A stretch of DNA of 64,000 bases from Ailanthus altissimus (Eukaryota; Streptophyta; Magnoliopsida; Sapindales; Simaroubaceae): NCBI GenBank assembly GCA_946807835.1, contig OX327693.1, positions 6,217,501 through 6,281,500 on the forward strand, written 5' to 3'. A program made the position numbers and the translations under genes. Below, in pieces: positions 26,092 to 38,100 of this stretch (position 1 is its first letter; each line of letters begins with the position of its first letter). Under the pieces are notes generated by a model. The model searched no databases. It saw only the letters and a list, made by a program, of their open reading frames with translations, and was not told where the DNA came from.

Positions 26092-27911
26092 CATTAAAGT
26101 AAGTGGGAGTTGTGCTTACGTGTCATCACTTTATATATGAATATTTGTTTAATATTTATACTAGTATTATTATTTTATTAAACCACTAATTATATTTTAT
26201 ATATGGTAAGATACTTGTAATGTTTCAGACATGGTATGATCTGAAAAAGTTCATATCTGGTCTAAATGAGTTTAGATCAGTGTTAAGAATTAGCAACGCT
26301 GAGAGTTATAAATGCTAAGAGTTAACACTAATAAGAGTTATCAAATTATAAGAGTCAGCGATATCTAAAGAGTTAACCTTATTTGAAATGGGATAAAGAC
26401 CTGAGAATATATTAGTAATGACATAGTTACAAATAGTGCTAAAAAATATCATTATGCAAATATGTTCTCAAATATTATATTCCTAATTTATCTTCACTGA
26501 TCTTGGTCTGTCAGTGAATACCTTTATAAATATATAGATCGGTATATGTCTATATCTAGATGGTGTAGATGGTTAGTCTTAGTAAATTATGAGTTTAGTG
26601 AAAGCTCGTATAGAGATATTGGTATTCAATAAGGACTGAATATTGAACAGACTCATAAAGACCTCTAAAAGACATCTCATAAAGCCATTAATGGAGGGTC
26701 TTTCGAGTTGAGTAATATTAGTGGTCCTTTGACTTGAGTGCCATGGTGGGCTTGAAAGTGATCCACCATACTTTGGTTCTCCACAAGTTAAAAACCTTTC
26801 ATGGTCTGACCATTGGGTGTCTCTGAGTATGGTCCGATGCTCATGGAGTCTGTTGTGCATAGTTATAGGATCCATCAGCTCATTTGAGTAAGTAATATAT
26901 CATAATGCTCTAAGATTGTATTTTAAAAAGTCTTATGGCCATAAGCAGTAATTTCTGAGAAAAGAATTTAACTATAGGGATAAATAATATCACAAAAGTA
27001 CTTGAGAATATTATTTATTGAAATACAATTTTAGAGATAAGCTTATGGTTGGGCATATGGAGATTTAACGGTGTTGATCTATATCTCCGCTCTACCCGAA
27101 TATAAATGATGAAGGGATTATACGGATATATTATAACCTCAACTTATATGGTTTAACGTGCTACTTGATAATATTTGTAACGTATGTGTAGGGCATCATT
27201 CACGGACGTATGAAAGAGTTTTATAAGACAATTCAAGCGTGGACCTAGAGAGTCGCAATATGAAGTGTACTCGTTGTGCATCAAGGAAGCATTATGGATT
27301 GAATAACTCCATCCTAGAAATTTCAGCAAACCGAAAATATATTTCAGGGTTTTTCAAGTTGTGCACTTGTCTAAATTTAAATGTTAAGTACGTCACTTAA
27401 TTAGTTGACAAGAGTTGTTAACTAATTAGATGTTAACAAGTGGCACAATTTTGTTCCATAAATTGTTATACCATAAATTCACCAATTAATTATGTTAGTA
27501 AAATCAAATAAAGTAAAAAATAATAATTATTCAAATAGTTTTTGAATAATTGAATAAATATTATTTAAATAAATAATAATATTTATTTACTTGTTTATTA
27601 ATTTGGTTTAGGTGGGAGACATATACCTAATTAGGTATAATTGCTACCAAATATTATTTTTTAATTTTTTGGCCACTTAATCAATTTTGGGAGTACTTAT
27701 GAAGTGTTTAACACACCTAAAAATTATTTTGAATAATTGATTAACAAATGGTGAAGCAAAAAAAGGTGCATGGTGAGAGAGTTTGGTTTTTTAGAATTTT
27801 TTTTTAAATAAAGGATTGTGAGAAAAACTAGAGAGAAAAAAATAAATTCCTCTAATTTTTCTTTCAAGAAATAAAAACTTTGTTGTTGAAAATTCAATTT
27901 CTGCTATTCTA

Positions 27912-29375
27912 GTTTCATGATATGTCCAGAATATAGGAGTTTATTTTCAAGTGTAGGATTGTCGAAGTAATAAATAACCCAGTGAGAACGGGATCGATCC
28001 ACAGGAAAGTTGAATTAAAATTACAAACTTTAAATACTTTAAAAATAATTAATGCAGTATAAGATGTTTGCAAATATTAATTCAATTAACCAATTCAAAG
28101 AAAAGCTAAGGTTAGGGGGGATCCACTCTTGGCATAAGAAGTAAGAATATATTTAACTCTTTTTATAACTCAATTGGAATCCTCATACAAATGAGGTTCC
28201 AACCGAAAAATATAACAATTAAAGTTTATCATCATTTATATATTAATTAGTATTTATTTCTTTCAATTATTATACACAAAATCTTATAAATGGGTTCAAG
28301 TATTTATTATGCTAATCTTTATATTTGTCTACAATAAATTAAGACTCCCACTTTACAAGAAAGGGTATATACGCCAAATCTTGTAAATAGTTTCAAGAAT
28401 TTATTGTGTAAAGTATAAAGTTTGTCGATAATAAATCAAGATACAACTCTTAAAAGAAATGGTATTAATATAACAAACAAAATAAATACATCATATATAA
28501 ATTTGCATAACTTAAGAATAAAGTATTAAATTCATGAATAAGAGTTAAGTATTACTTTACCAAGAGTTTCACCCTTACACCTTAACATAAATAAAATTAC
28601 TTGGACATAATAAAATTAAATAAAAAAATGAAATGGAAGAAGATATAACATGACTTTATAATGTAAATAAGAGAAATAATATTACAAAGAGATGATATAA
28701 AAGACAAGTGTTTTGAACTAAAATCTAACTCTTTAATTACATGTTTTGGGTATAAACATGCTACCTATTTATAGAAAAATATGGATAAATTGAGACAAAT
28801 GAAAAGGGAACCACTTGGATGATAAAAGTCAAGAATGATGGCAAATAATTTACATTGATTATCATTAATGCATCTACTTTCTATCTAATTTCGAATTGAT
28901 GTGGTTCGAATTAGCTGTCACTCAAAACATCAAAGTTGTAGATAAGTATCTTATTTTTTTTAAATTGAGTTATCTCATACGTATTAGATACGTATTTATA
29001 TAGTTATAGGCTAAATACTGATGACTGTTCGGATTGAGCTTGTATTGCAGATCAGTTCTATTTTAGGCTATTTGCACCCTTTAAACGTGCGAATTTCAAA
29101 TGCCTTGTAAAATACAATATTTTAGCCCATTGAGTCAGCTCTTTACAGAATTAACAATCACTCAAATTGAATTCTTAGATAGAATGTTATGCCCATTTTA
29201 CCGAATCTACCACAAAATAGTTAAAAACTAATTAGGTACAATATTGTAAACATACTTAAGTTAGAGGGGATTAAAGATACTAGTAATACAAAATAATGAT
29301 ATAAAATCTTTATTAAATATTTAATTTCAAGTGTTCATCACTTTACAATCCCCTCTAACTTAATGGTACAATATT
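27912..29375 (-). mobile_element. Reverse-oriented gypsy-type LTR-like insertion nested in LTR A
   Basis: Near the left edge, GGGATCGATCCACAGGAAAG with AACCCAGTGAGAAC and AAGTGTAGGATTGTCG nearby is the reverse complement of the CCTGTGGATCGATCCC phrase typical of gypsy LTR 3' ends. The insert therefore lies on the - strand. It breaks LTR A between TATTCTAG (left) and TATTCTTAG (right), which may represent the target duplication. No coding domain is present. The ends are uncertain by some tens of bases. Confidence 0.5.
29235..29375. repeat. Inverted-repeat pair (foldback) with about 65-bp loop
   Basis: The arm at 29235-29275 contains ACTTAAGTTAGAGGGGATTA followed by AAG. The arm at 29341-29375 contains CTTTACAATCCCCTCTAACT followed by TAA. 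Both arms also carry GGTACAATATT at corresponding outer positions, one inverted relative to the other. The pair could form a hairpin at the right edge of the nested insertion. Confidence 0.65.
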
Positions 29376-29643
29376 CTTAGATAGATTTTTATGAATTAGA
29401 ATTGAACAATAGTGCACTTTAAGGTGAGCTCAAGGTTGGAGCTAGGAAGAATCCAAAATTGAAATCTTTGCCGTAGGTCTTCAAATGTATGTTTATGTAA
29501 TCTTAATTTGTTAATGATTTAAGTTACATGTGTATATGTTGATTACATATTTAATTCCACTGCGAAATTCGTGTATATAATATATGTATTTAGTTTTTCA
29601 ATATGTACACAATTACATGCATACACCCTAAAATATGTTAACA

Positions 29644-30299
29644 CTTATTACAGGATAATCATCTATCCTCAAACCAGTAATCAAATAAAATTTTAGACAA
29701 GAGAATCTAATACGTTTTTTTACCTATATAGAACTATAATCATTCATATAAATTTTTGGTATATGCGCATCTTAATAAAATCTCATGTGCTAAAATACTT
29801 GAGAATAAAATATCCGATACATCTAAAAAATAACCAAAACATGTGGTTCTAAATATTTCTACATAGCTTGAAGTCAATTTGTCTTTTATATTTTTCATAA
29901 CCTATAACTTCGAGTAAGTATGTACGGTTGATTGGTAGAATTTATTTTTGACAATCACGTAGTCTTTTGAAACATTTTCCTTTTTGAAAAAATTAAGTTA
30001 AAAAAAATTATTAGCATATAGAATTAAAAAAATTATTATTAACATATAACCAACTATTATGATAAAAACCTAATATTACAACTAAAAAAATAATAATAAT
30101 TTAAATTTTAGGTCTAAATGAGAAATTTTCCTTTTTTCTTTTAAATCACTCATCAATGTAATATCATGGAAAAAGATCACTAATATTACATCTTAGGATT
30201 GCTGATATATAAATCAGACAAATTATTGGGACTCTACATAAAATAAGGTTACTCTAGTATGCCTGAACCTAATACTCCCTTCAACGGAAAAATATACAA
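29644..30299. other. Intergenic sequence between LTR A and the 30.3-kb repeat
   Basis: AT-rich and non-coding, with no recognisable domain or terminus. Confidence 0.5.
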
Positions 30300-30430
30300 C
30301 CCCTGTTACGGGAACTATCCCTATAAATGGGATCTTTGCCCCATTTACAGATAGAGATTTCTGCCTCTATTACAGATGAGAATCTATGCCCCAATTATTG
30401 TGGATCTCTACTCCTATTACAGGGGACTCA
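30300..30430. repeat. Degenerate tandem repeat, about 23-27 bp unit
   Basis: Four to five adjacent units share the pattern ATTACAGATGAGAATCTATG followed by CCCC, for example CATTTACAGATAGAGATTTC, TATTACAGATGAGAATCTAT and TATTACAGGGGACTC. The units differ by many substitutions. The block is relatively GC-rich for this region. Confidence 0.5.
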
Positions 30431-30673
30431 ATAGTTATTGCATCTTTAATATAAAATGGTGGACACATATCTTGACACTGAAATTTAACTTATTTTGCAA
30501 GCAACAAATGTATGGGCACATAGAGGATGACAGATCAAATTTTTGATTGGTACATTTCCTACGATTTAAATTCATTATCTCATCTTTCATCTAAAATAAA
30601 AATTCATTAATAGAATAAATAATCATGGTTAGAGATTTTTTTAGACTTATTTTTTTTATCCCTTAGTGTAAAG

Positions 30674-32862
30674 TGTCGGGGATCTAATATATGTGGGTGT
30701 ATGTATGTGTAATAGTATTTATTACATAAAATACGTATCTTATACATATTTAGCACTGCGAAATAATTTAAAACAATACAATAAACACAATAAATAATAT
30801 ATTAATATATTTGAAGGGTTGATAAATCATCATAACGTATAACGTTATATACGTATATACTAGGAGTTCGCTTGAAGACCAACTCGTTGGCAGTTCTAAT
30901 CACCAACTCAGTGGACTTGGTAAGTTAAAACAACAACTCCTAATCCAACACTGAGTTTAATTTTTAAACTATTTAAATTTATTTTTCCCTTGATTAACTC
31001 TTTAATCAATAAAATAAATTCTTAGTTGTTGTAACTGATAACCAATAGTGAAAAAATTTATAAACTAGTTTCAACACTTGAAACCAATACACAAAAGATC
31101 AAATCTTTTTATTTCTTCACCAATTGCAAAGCCACCATTTTGAAACAAATTATTTTTGTTTCAAAGACAATAGACCGAAAATGAAATTGAAGCAATTCTT
31201 CAAAATGCTTCTCATTTCCGTTCCACCAAATTTCACACATAACATCTCAATATATATATATATATATGTGTGTGTGTGTAGTAATAATATTATGTAAATA
31301 AAATACTACACATGGCAACCATTATTGAAAAATAATATTATTATAAAAAATAATAATAAAATATAAAATAATGTTCGACAAGTAAATGTCATTATGTAAT
31401 ATAATAATATATTATAATAAGATATTTTTTTATTATTTAACAATTAAATAATTAATGTGTAAAATTATTATTTTACCCCTTATAAATAATTATTAAGTCT
31501 ACCCCTAGTGGGTCTCACCATACCCACACTTTGATAAACTCAACTGATGGTCTACAATGCGTTACATGTCATTATACAATTAGTAAATAATAATTATTGA
31601 CTAATTATTGTATTTAACACTTAAATACAGACACGCACGTATTCTTGTGGTAGTGCTGGATATTACTAGATTAAATAATTTAATCTAGTACGCTGCTCCA
31701 ATGCACAACGAGTACACTCCATATCGCATGACTCCTTAAGTTCACACCCGATTTGTCAAATGGAACTATTCTATGAGTTCGTGAACAATGCCCCACGCAC
31801 ACGTAACATAAATACAAATTAGTGCGTTTACCATCCAAATTGAGGTCATAACGCATACGTATAGTCATTTTGTCCTGATATTCTGAATGTGTGGGGATAT
31901 AGATTATCACCGTCAAATCTCCATGTGCTCATGCATGTCATATCCCAAGACTTGTATCTCACTGAACAATATGTGCAAACTATTCTACCATATTGTTACA
32001 CCCTATCGAAATTTTTTTTCCGAATTTAATGCTTGTGGCTACAAGACTTTCTGAGATACAGTTTCGAAGCATCTGGATATCTAACTCCCTATGCAAGTTG
32101 ACGAATCCCATATTTGTACACACCAAACTCTATAAGCATCGGACCATACCTAACGGTCACACTATGAAAGGTCTGTGACATGTGTGGAATCAAAGTATGA
32201 TGGATCACTTACAAGCCCACCCTAGCACTCAGGTCAAAAGACCACATATACTACTCAACTCAAAAGGACCCTCCGTTAACTGCTTACATAGGGTGTCTAT
32301 CAAAGACCCTTATGAGTTCGTCCCATATCCAGTCCTAATTGGATACCCATATGTCAATACGAACTTCAAACTCACAGTTGGCTAGGAATAACCATCTATA
32401 CCATATAGGTACGGCATATGCTAATCTATATAAAGGTATCCACCGACAGACCCGCATCGGTAGAAATAGATCATAGATAATATTCGAGAACATACTTACG
32501 CAACTAATATTTTCTGGACCCTGATTGCAACTCTTGCAACTATGCAGTTACTAGTATATTCCCAAGTTTATATTTCATTACAGACAAGGCTTCAACTCTT
32601 GAATTTTTGCTGAGTATTATAACCAATTAACTATTAGTTGTGCTAACATTTAGCATTTATATCTTTCAGCGTGGCCAACTATGGGCCCTTATCTAAACTC
32701 TTTTAGATCAAATCTGAACTCCTTCAGATCATACAATGTCTATAATATTACATTGCATAGTACTATTTAAATAAGTATTAATGATTTAATGAGAATGTAT
32801 ACATGTATAAATACATAAATATATATACATTTAGGGATAGTATGTAAGTACCGACCCTAACA
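30674..32862 (-). mobile_element. Solo LTR B of the copia family, reverse orientation
   Basis: On the - strand it begins TGTTAGGG and ends CCCCGACA. It is flanked by a perfect 5-bp direct repeat TAAAG (30669-30673 and 32863-32867). The length of 2189 bp equals that of LTR C. No internal element sequence is attached on either side, so it is a solo LTR left by LTR-LTR recombination. The stretch 31251-31279 inside it is a TA/TG microsatellite. Confidence 0.85.
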
Positions 32863-32867
32863 TAAAG

Positions 32868-34364
32868 AAAGTTAACAACTAAGTAGCAACATTCATTAAT
32901 TATAAAACTATTGTTATGCCATACTTCTCATATATATATATATAATAAATGTCGTGGCAGGAAAGGTGTGTGCTTTATTGAAGATGACATTAATGCACTT
33001 TATAATATTGGTTATATATTATATATTCTACTACTAAATAGGGATCGAATTCACCTATAACAATCGACATCCCTATTTAGATACTTTATAGTCTTATGGT
33101 TCAATCTTTATATCTTTTCAAATTCATCACTGAATTATTTAAATAATATGCCTTTATCACAACCAATATGCTATCATGAAGTCTTTTTTTCCCCTTCAAA
33201 TACATATGGTATTTAGAGTTCATGTTCTGGTAATATGTTGTGCGCATACCATGTGTGTTGAATCTAAAAGCACCATATAAAATATATTCTCAATACTTCC
33301 CATATGGATCTAATATGACAACTAAATCATTAACATTTTCAATGGCTTTACAAAAGTTTACAAAAAGACCACTCTCATGACATATCATACTAAAAAAAGC
33401 TCAAATGTAAGTGAAAATATTTTATTATTTCAATCTTAGTAAATTGTTACAAACACTATACCAATATACACACCTTTTTTAAAAGTATCATTAACAACTA
33501 TCATAAGTATTATGGATTATTAACAACCATGAATGCATACTCCATATGCCATAAAGAAATACAAAAAAAATTATTATTTGCATTAATTCGTAATATGTCA
33601 ATATACTAAAATTCTTACTCTTCAACATGTATCAGCATGGTGGAAGAAACTAAAAAGAATTCTAAAGAGTTGGCAACTTGAATAACCTTTATGAGCCTAT
33701 CATCCTTGTGGATATGAAATAAGCAATCCAAATTTATGTTAAATATTAGCTTGAATACCTTTAAGCTTGTAATTCTTATTAATGTCTCGAAATATATATT
33801 TGATGAGTTCTATAATAATTTAATTACTTGTTTGATGTTGGTCATGCTCAGATTAGTCTAAAGGATAAGTATGTGTTTTGTCAAATTTTTTAATTATAAG
33901 GTGGGTTCATTTATTTTTTACTATTGTATGAATGTGCCATTTGCATCTCTCTTTAGAATATTTTACCTCAAAAAAGTTTTTCGTTGACCTTGACAAATTA
34001 AATTTTCATTTCCCCTTAAGTTCAATAACTCTCGATTGAAAGTGTAGTCTTCTTTCAATTCATACATTTTTCGACCGCAAATTTCTTGGAACTAATTTTC
34101 AATAATGCAAATGATGACATAAAATTTGATGATGAAATTAATTGCAAAAATTAAATGGATTATTGTTATGATGGACTATAGGGTCTTTAAGAATGTTAAT
34201 ACTATACTAATATTATTAATAATTATAATATAGCTTATAAATTCAAATGTATGACAAAAAAATTGAAATCATAATTATAGAAAATTTTGGAGATTGGATT
34301 GTACATTTCACGTATCTCATACCTACCCACAAACCCCTCACTTTTCTCTCCCTTAAACTCGTGA
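32868..34364. other. AT-rich intergenic sequence upstream of FPA
   Basis: Non-coding AT-rich DNA. I saw no transposon domains or convincing open frame. Confidence 0.5.
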
Positions 34365-34627
34365 GGATATTAACATTATTACCTTTTGCTGTTTACATAA
34401 ATTATACTTTGATAGATTTTTTGGTTTTAATTCTATTGTTACTCTTTATTGATAAAAATATCTTTAAAGTTATATTTTTTTATTATGTAAATAATTAAAA
34501 ATTTTAAAATATAAATATATTTTTATCGTTTAAATTAAATAAAAAAATAACAATAATTAATTAAAACTAAAGTGCCGTCAAAATATAATTTGCGTAAACA
34601 TTAGAGAGGGATGACAAGGTTAATACC
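34365..34627. mobile_element. TIR MITE, family copy 3 (upstream of FPA)
   Basis: The left end is GGATATTAACATTATTACC and the right end GGGATGACAAGGTTAATACC. Internal phrases shared with the other copies include CATAAATTATACTTTGATAG and, inverted, AAAATATAATTTGCGTAAA. A degenerate 9-bp flanking repeat is possible (CTTAAACTC and CTTAGCCTC). The copy lies 513 bp before the FPA ATG and about 220 bp before the CT-rich probable 5' UTR. Confidence 0.7.
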
Positions 34628-34848
34628 TCTTAGCCTCCGACATCTGTCTGCAAAAAGGGCTCTCCCAGTTTTCTCTAGATCTGCTGACGTGGCAATTGTT
34701 CGTCCCCATAAAGAACAACACACAGTCTCGTATTAGGTGACGTGGCACTATTGAATCAACAAACGGAAGCATTGTAAAAGAGGAGTAACCGGAGGGAAAA
34801 ATCACTCGTCTCCGCAACCGCAACAAAACAAACCCTATCTCTAATCTC

Positions 34849-34989
34849 TAACTCTCTCTCTCTCTCTCTCATTAATAACCTTTTATTTTATACACCGCCA
34901 CCATCGTCTGTTCGGAAGCTCCTAATCTCTCTCAATTACTAGGGTTTCTCTCTCTCTAAAGTTTCAATTACTAGGGTTTCTCTCTCTCT
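34849..34989 (+). promoter_or_regulatory. CT-rich promoter/5' UTR with duplicated telo-box-like element
   Basis: A (CT)n tract at about 34849-34870 is followed by a 26-bp direct repeat (34932-34957 and 34964-34989) of TCAATTACTAGGGTTTCTCT followed by CTCTCT. Each copy contains TAGGGTTT, the reverse form of the plant telo-box AAACCCTA, which is common in promoters and leaders of plant genes for RNA and translation machinery. No TATA box was assigned. The placement relative to the transcription start is an inference. Confidence 0.55.
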
Positions 34990-35139
34990 TAACTCTTTGT
35001 GAATACGTAGCGTAATCAAAATTTCTTTTGCTTGGCTTAATAGAGGTCAAATTCAAATTCATTCATTCGATCAATCTATCAATCTCGAAACTCTAATATC
35101 TCTCGTGATTCGTTCGAAACAATCAAATCAATTCACTCG

Positions 35140-38100
35140 ATGGCGCCGCCGCCGAGTAAGTTCACCAGATCGTCAGACGATGCGGACCCGCCGTCGAACC
35201 ATCTGTGGGTGGGGAATTTGTCGGTCGACACGTGCGACGCCGATCTGATGGAGGTTTTCGCGAAGTTCGGGGCGCTCGACAGCGTGACGACGTACTCGTC
35301 TCGGAGCTTTGCGTTTGTGTACTTCAACCGCGTGGACGACGCCAAGGCCGCCAAAGACGCGCTCCAAGGGACCACCATGCGTGGCAACCAAATCAAGATC
35401 GAGTTTGCTCGACCGGTTTGTTCTAATTTCTGTGATTTAAATTCGATAATAATTTTTAAGTTTTATTTGTATAAAAATTTGTTTGACGTTGTTTGTTTAT
35501 TTGACATTTTTTTTATAATTGCGGAAAAGGAAATTCGTTTCGCGAAAGAAGCAATCTTTTATTCGTAAATCAAATCCGGCCAACAAATTTTAGGGTTTCA
35601 TTAATGTTCAAAACTGAGTTTAAATTAACCCTATTATTTAGTTGTGATAATTTGAAAATTTGAGGATAGATAAGATTTGAAAATCGATTTTGATCAAATT
35701 AAACTATTAACTTGAGATTGAAAAGCGAGAGATTCAATTGAAATATATAATTACAGTTTTGGTGATTCTGCGTTAATTTAACATTCAATGTTCTGATCTT
35801 TCAAATTCTTGACCAACAGCAAATGTAATTAACATTTTTTGAAATGACTTAGAAGAAACTTAGGTAATTTGTACATCATTAAAATATTAAAATTTAAACA
35901 TTCTGATCAATCGATTGGCCACAAAAATGCGATTACCAAACCTCAAGAAGGAAATGATCGTCCTAATGCGCTGTGCATAAATGTTTGTCCATGTTTTGCC
36001 TTTCCCAGAATCCTCTAACCAAAATGAAACATCAGACTGTGGAGTAATAGGAAGCCTTCTTTTTTGTCTTCTCCTTTATTGATTTCCAATTCGTCAATTA
36101 TTGAGGAAGTTAGGCATTTGGATCAGCATGCAATCGAAATTAATTTATTTATAAACTGAATTTGATTACAAGATAAAAGGGTCTAATGGGTATTATTGGG
36201 ACCTTCAAAAAATCTGATTCTTTTCTCCTTGGTACCATTTTGATAAATGTTTTGACAAGAAACCCTTTTATAAATAATGATGCTCCTACATATCAAAATT
36301 TAAAAGCAGATCAAGCTGTAACAATCTTCAATCAAGGAAAAAATAAATGGACTCGTGCTAAATTTGTATATTTTATATGTAAGTTCATCATAATTTTGTT
36401 TAACCAAATTCCAAGTTCAATTAAAAAATTTATGGTTAATATTAGGCTTATCAAGTTGGGATATCTTAACTAATGTGTCACCAATCAATGATTCGAGTGG
36501 TTGTTGGCTTTTTATATGCTTATTAATCTGGTAATGATAGAACACTACTCAATAATTGACACATCAAAACTAAGATTACATGAATTTAGACCAAACTCTT
36601 CCCAACCTTTGGCAGAAGTAAGATTTCAAGGCCTAGACTTCTTGAATAATCTGTGTTATAGTAGCAAAATGACTAGCAATGATGGAATATATTATTTTAA
36701 TACAACAAACAAAATTTATGAAAATAATGTCATATTTATATGTTAATCGAAAGAGAGTATAATTGTGGATTATATAATTTTCAAGAAACTCAAAGCATAT
36801 ATAATATTACAGTTAGATGGTTAAAGGAAAATAAATTTTATTTAATCTCATTTTCTTTCGGAAAGAAAGATTTCTTTTAATATAAAAAAACATTTCTTAA
36901 GGAAATGCACTCTGTTCATTGTGTTAAGCTATTCTTGTCTGGACATTTTTATCTTGGACAAATATCTGATTTTTTTATAAGCAAAACTAATTCCTGGAAT
37001 TGCCTTTCGAAAAGCTGCTCCTCCATTTCTCAATATTATTTTAGGCATACTTTATTAGGCACTTAGGTTGAGCATTAGTTGTTAAAAATCTCTTTTAAAC
37101 TTCTCTGCAGCAACTTCATGCAGGACTAAATAAGCCGTTGATGTTATACTATGTTTACTGATAGAGATTATAGCCAAGTGTTGATTAGTAATGAGCAGAA
37201 AAACTACCTGACTCTGTTGATGTGTTCATCAAGCAGTTCACAATCTAATTAGGATTGGTTCCAATCTCAAAGTATGTTTTCTTTTGGGAGTTGGGGTCTC
37301 AAATTAATTACTTGATGCCCTTGATTATTTTTAGATATTGGCCTGACATTTGCGAACCTAAGTAACTTGATGTTAAAAATAGAACTGTAAGAAATACAAT
37401 TGAGCATAGTATTGATGGAAACTGCACACGGACTTCTATTAATTCTACCGCACCTTCTCTCCCTCAAACATTAGCTGAGAAATCAGAGAAATATATGGAA
37501 TGCTTGATTGGTACAAGCACCTATACCACTAACTTACTGTGGTGCTGATTTCACATGCCCACTGTCGGACTGGTAGTTCCTGTGTGCTTGTCTTGCTTGA
37601 CAAAGTTTATTTTCACAATGTTGCTAGTTCTACATTCTGGGTATTTAGTACTGGTTTATGAACTATTCTCTAAACAAAATGGGTTTGGTTTGGTTTGGTT
37701 TATCTTGTTCCAATTCCTCCTATCTGAGTTTAAATAACAAAGGGGAAGAAAAAGCATATGTTGGAGCAAGCAACTCTAAATTTAGTAGTTTGATAGGATT
37801 GACCATAGTAGATACCTTATATGTTTCCTGCATTTAACTATATTCATATTGGCGAAGATGGTTTGTAGTGTCTTGTATTTTGCTATTTTCATAGCTATTA
37901 TATAATAACAAGTAAATGGTTTTTCCTCTAGGTTTTCCTTGTGAGTTTAAGATATCTAGAGCAAAAATATTTCCAGTTGCATCAAATTGAAGCTTGATAA
38001 TGTTTTAATGTAAAATGCAGTTTGTGGTCAAATGAGTTGATAAGAGTTATCTAAAGTCACTGTCTGCTTTTAATTATAAGTTGAGAATACTTCCAGAATG

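Larger units (their letters stand above)
26105..29643 (+). mobile_element. Copia-family LTR copy A (3' LTR of the decayed element), interrupted
   Basis: It begins right after the polypurine tract (AAGTGGGAG) of the copia remnant and aligns by eye over most of its length with LTR C and with the reverse complements of LTRs B and D. Shared phrases include GAGAGTTATAAATGCTAAGA, GTCCGATGCTCATGGAGTCT, AAAGTCTTATGGCCA and GACGGTGTTGATCTATAT-like sequence. The first few bases of the consensus (TGTTGG) are missing. The alignment is interrupted at about 27912 and resumes at about 29376, so the true LTR length is roughly 2.1 kb. The right end near 29643 is TTAACA. Confidence 0.75.

Noticed and set aside
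35133..35426. Long frames in other phases and on the - strand over FPA exon 1
   Set aside because: They are by-products of the GC-rich exon. The + frame from 35140 carries clear RRM motifs.
36186..36746. Two open frames of 95 and 81 codons inside FPA intron 1
   Set aside because: Low-complexity AT-rich translation on the gene strand with no motif. Treated as intron.
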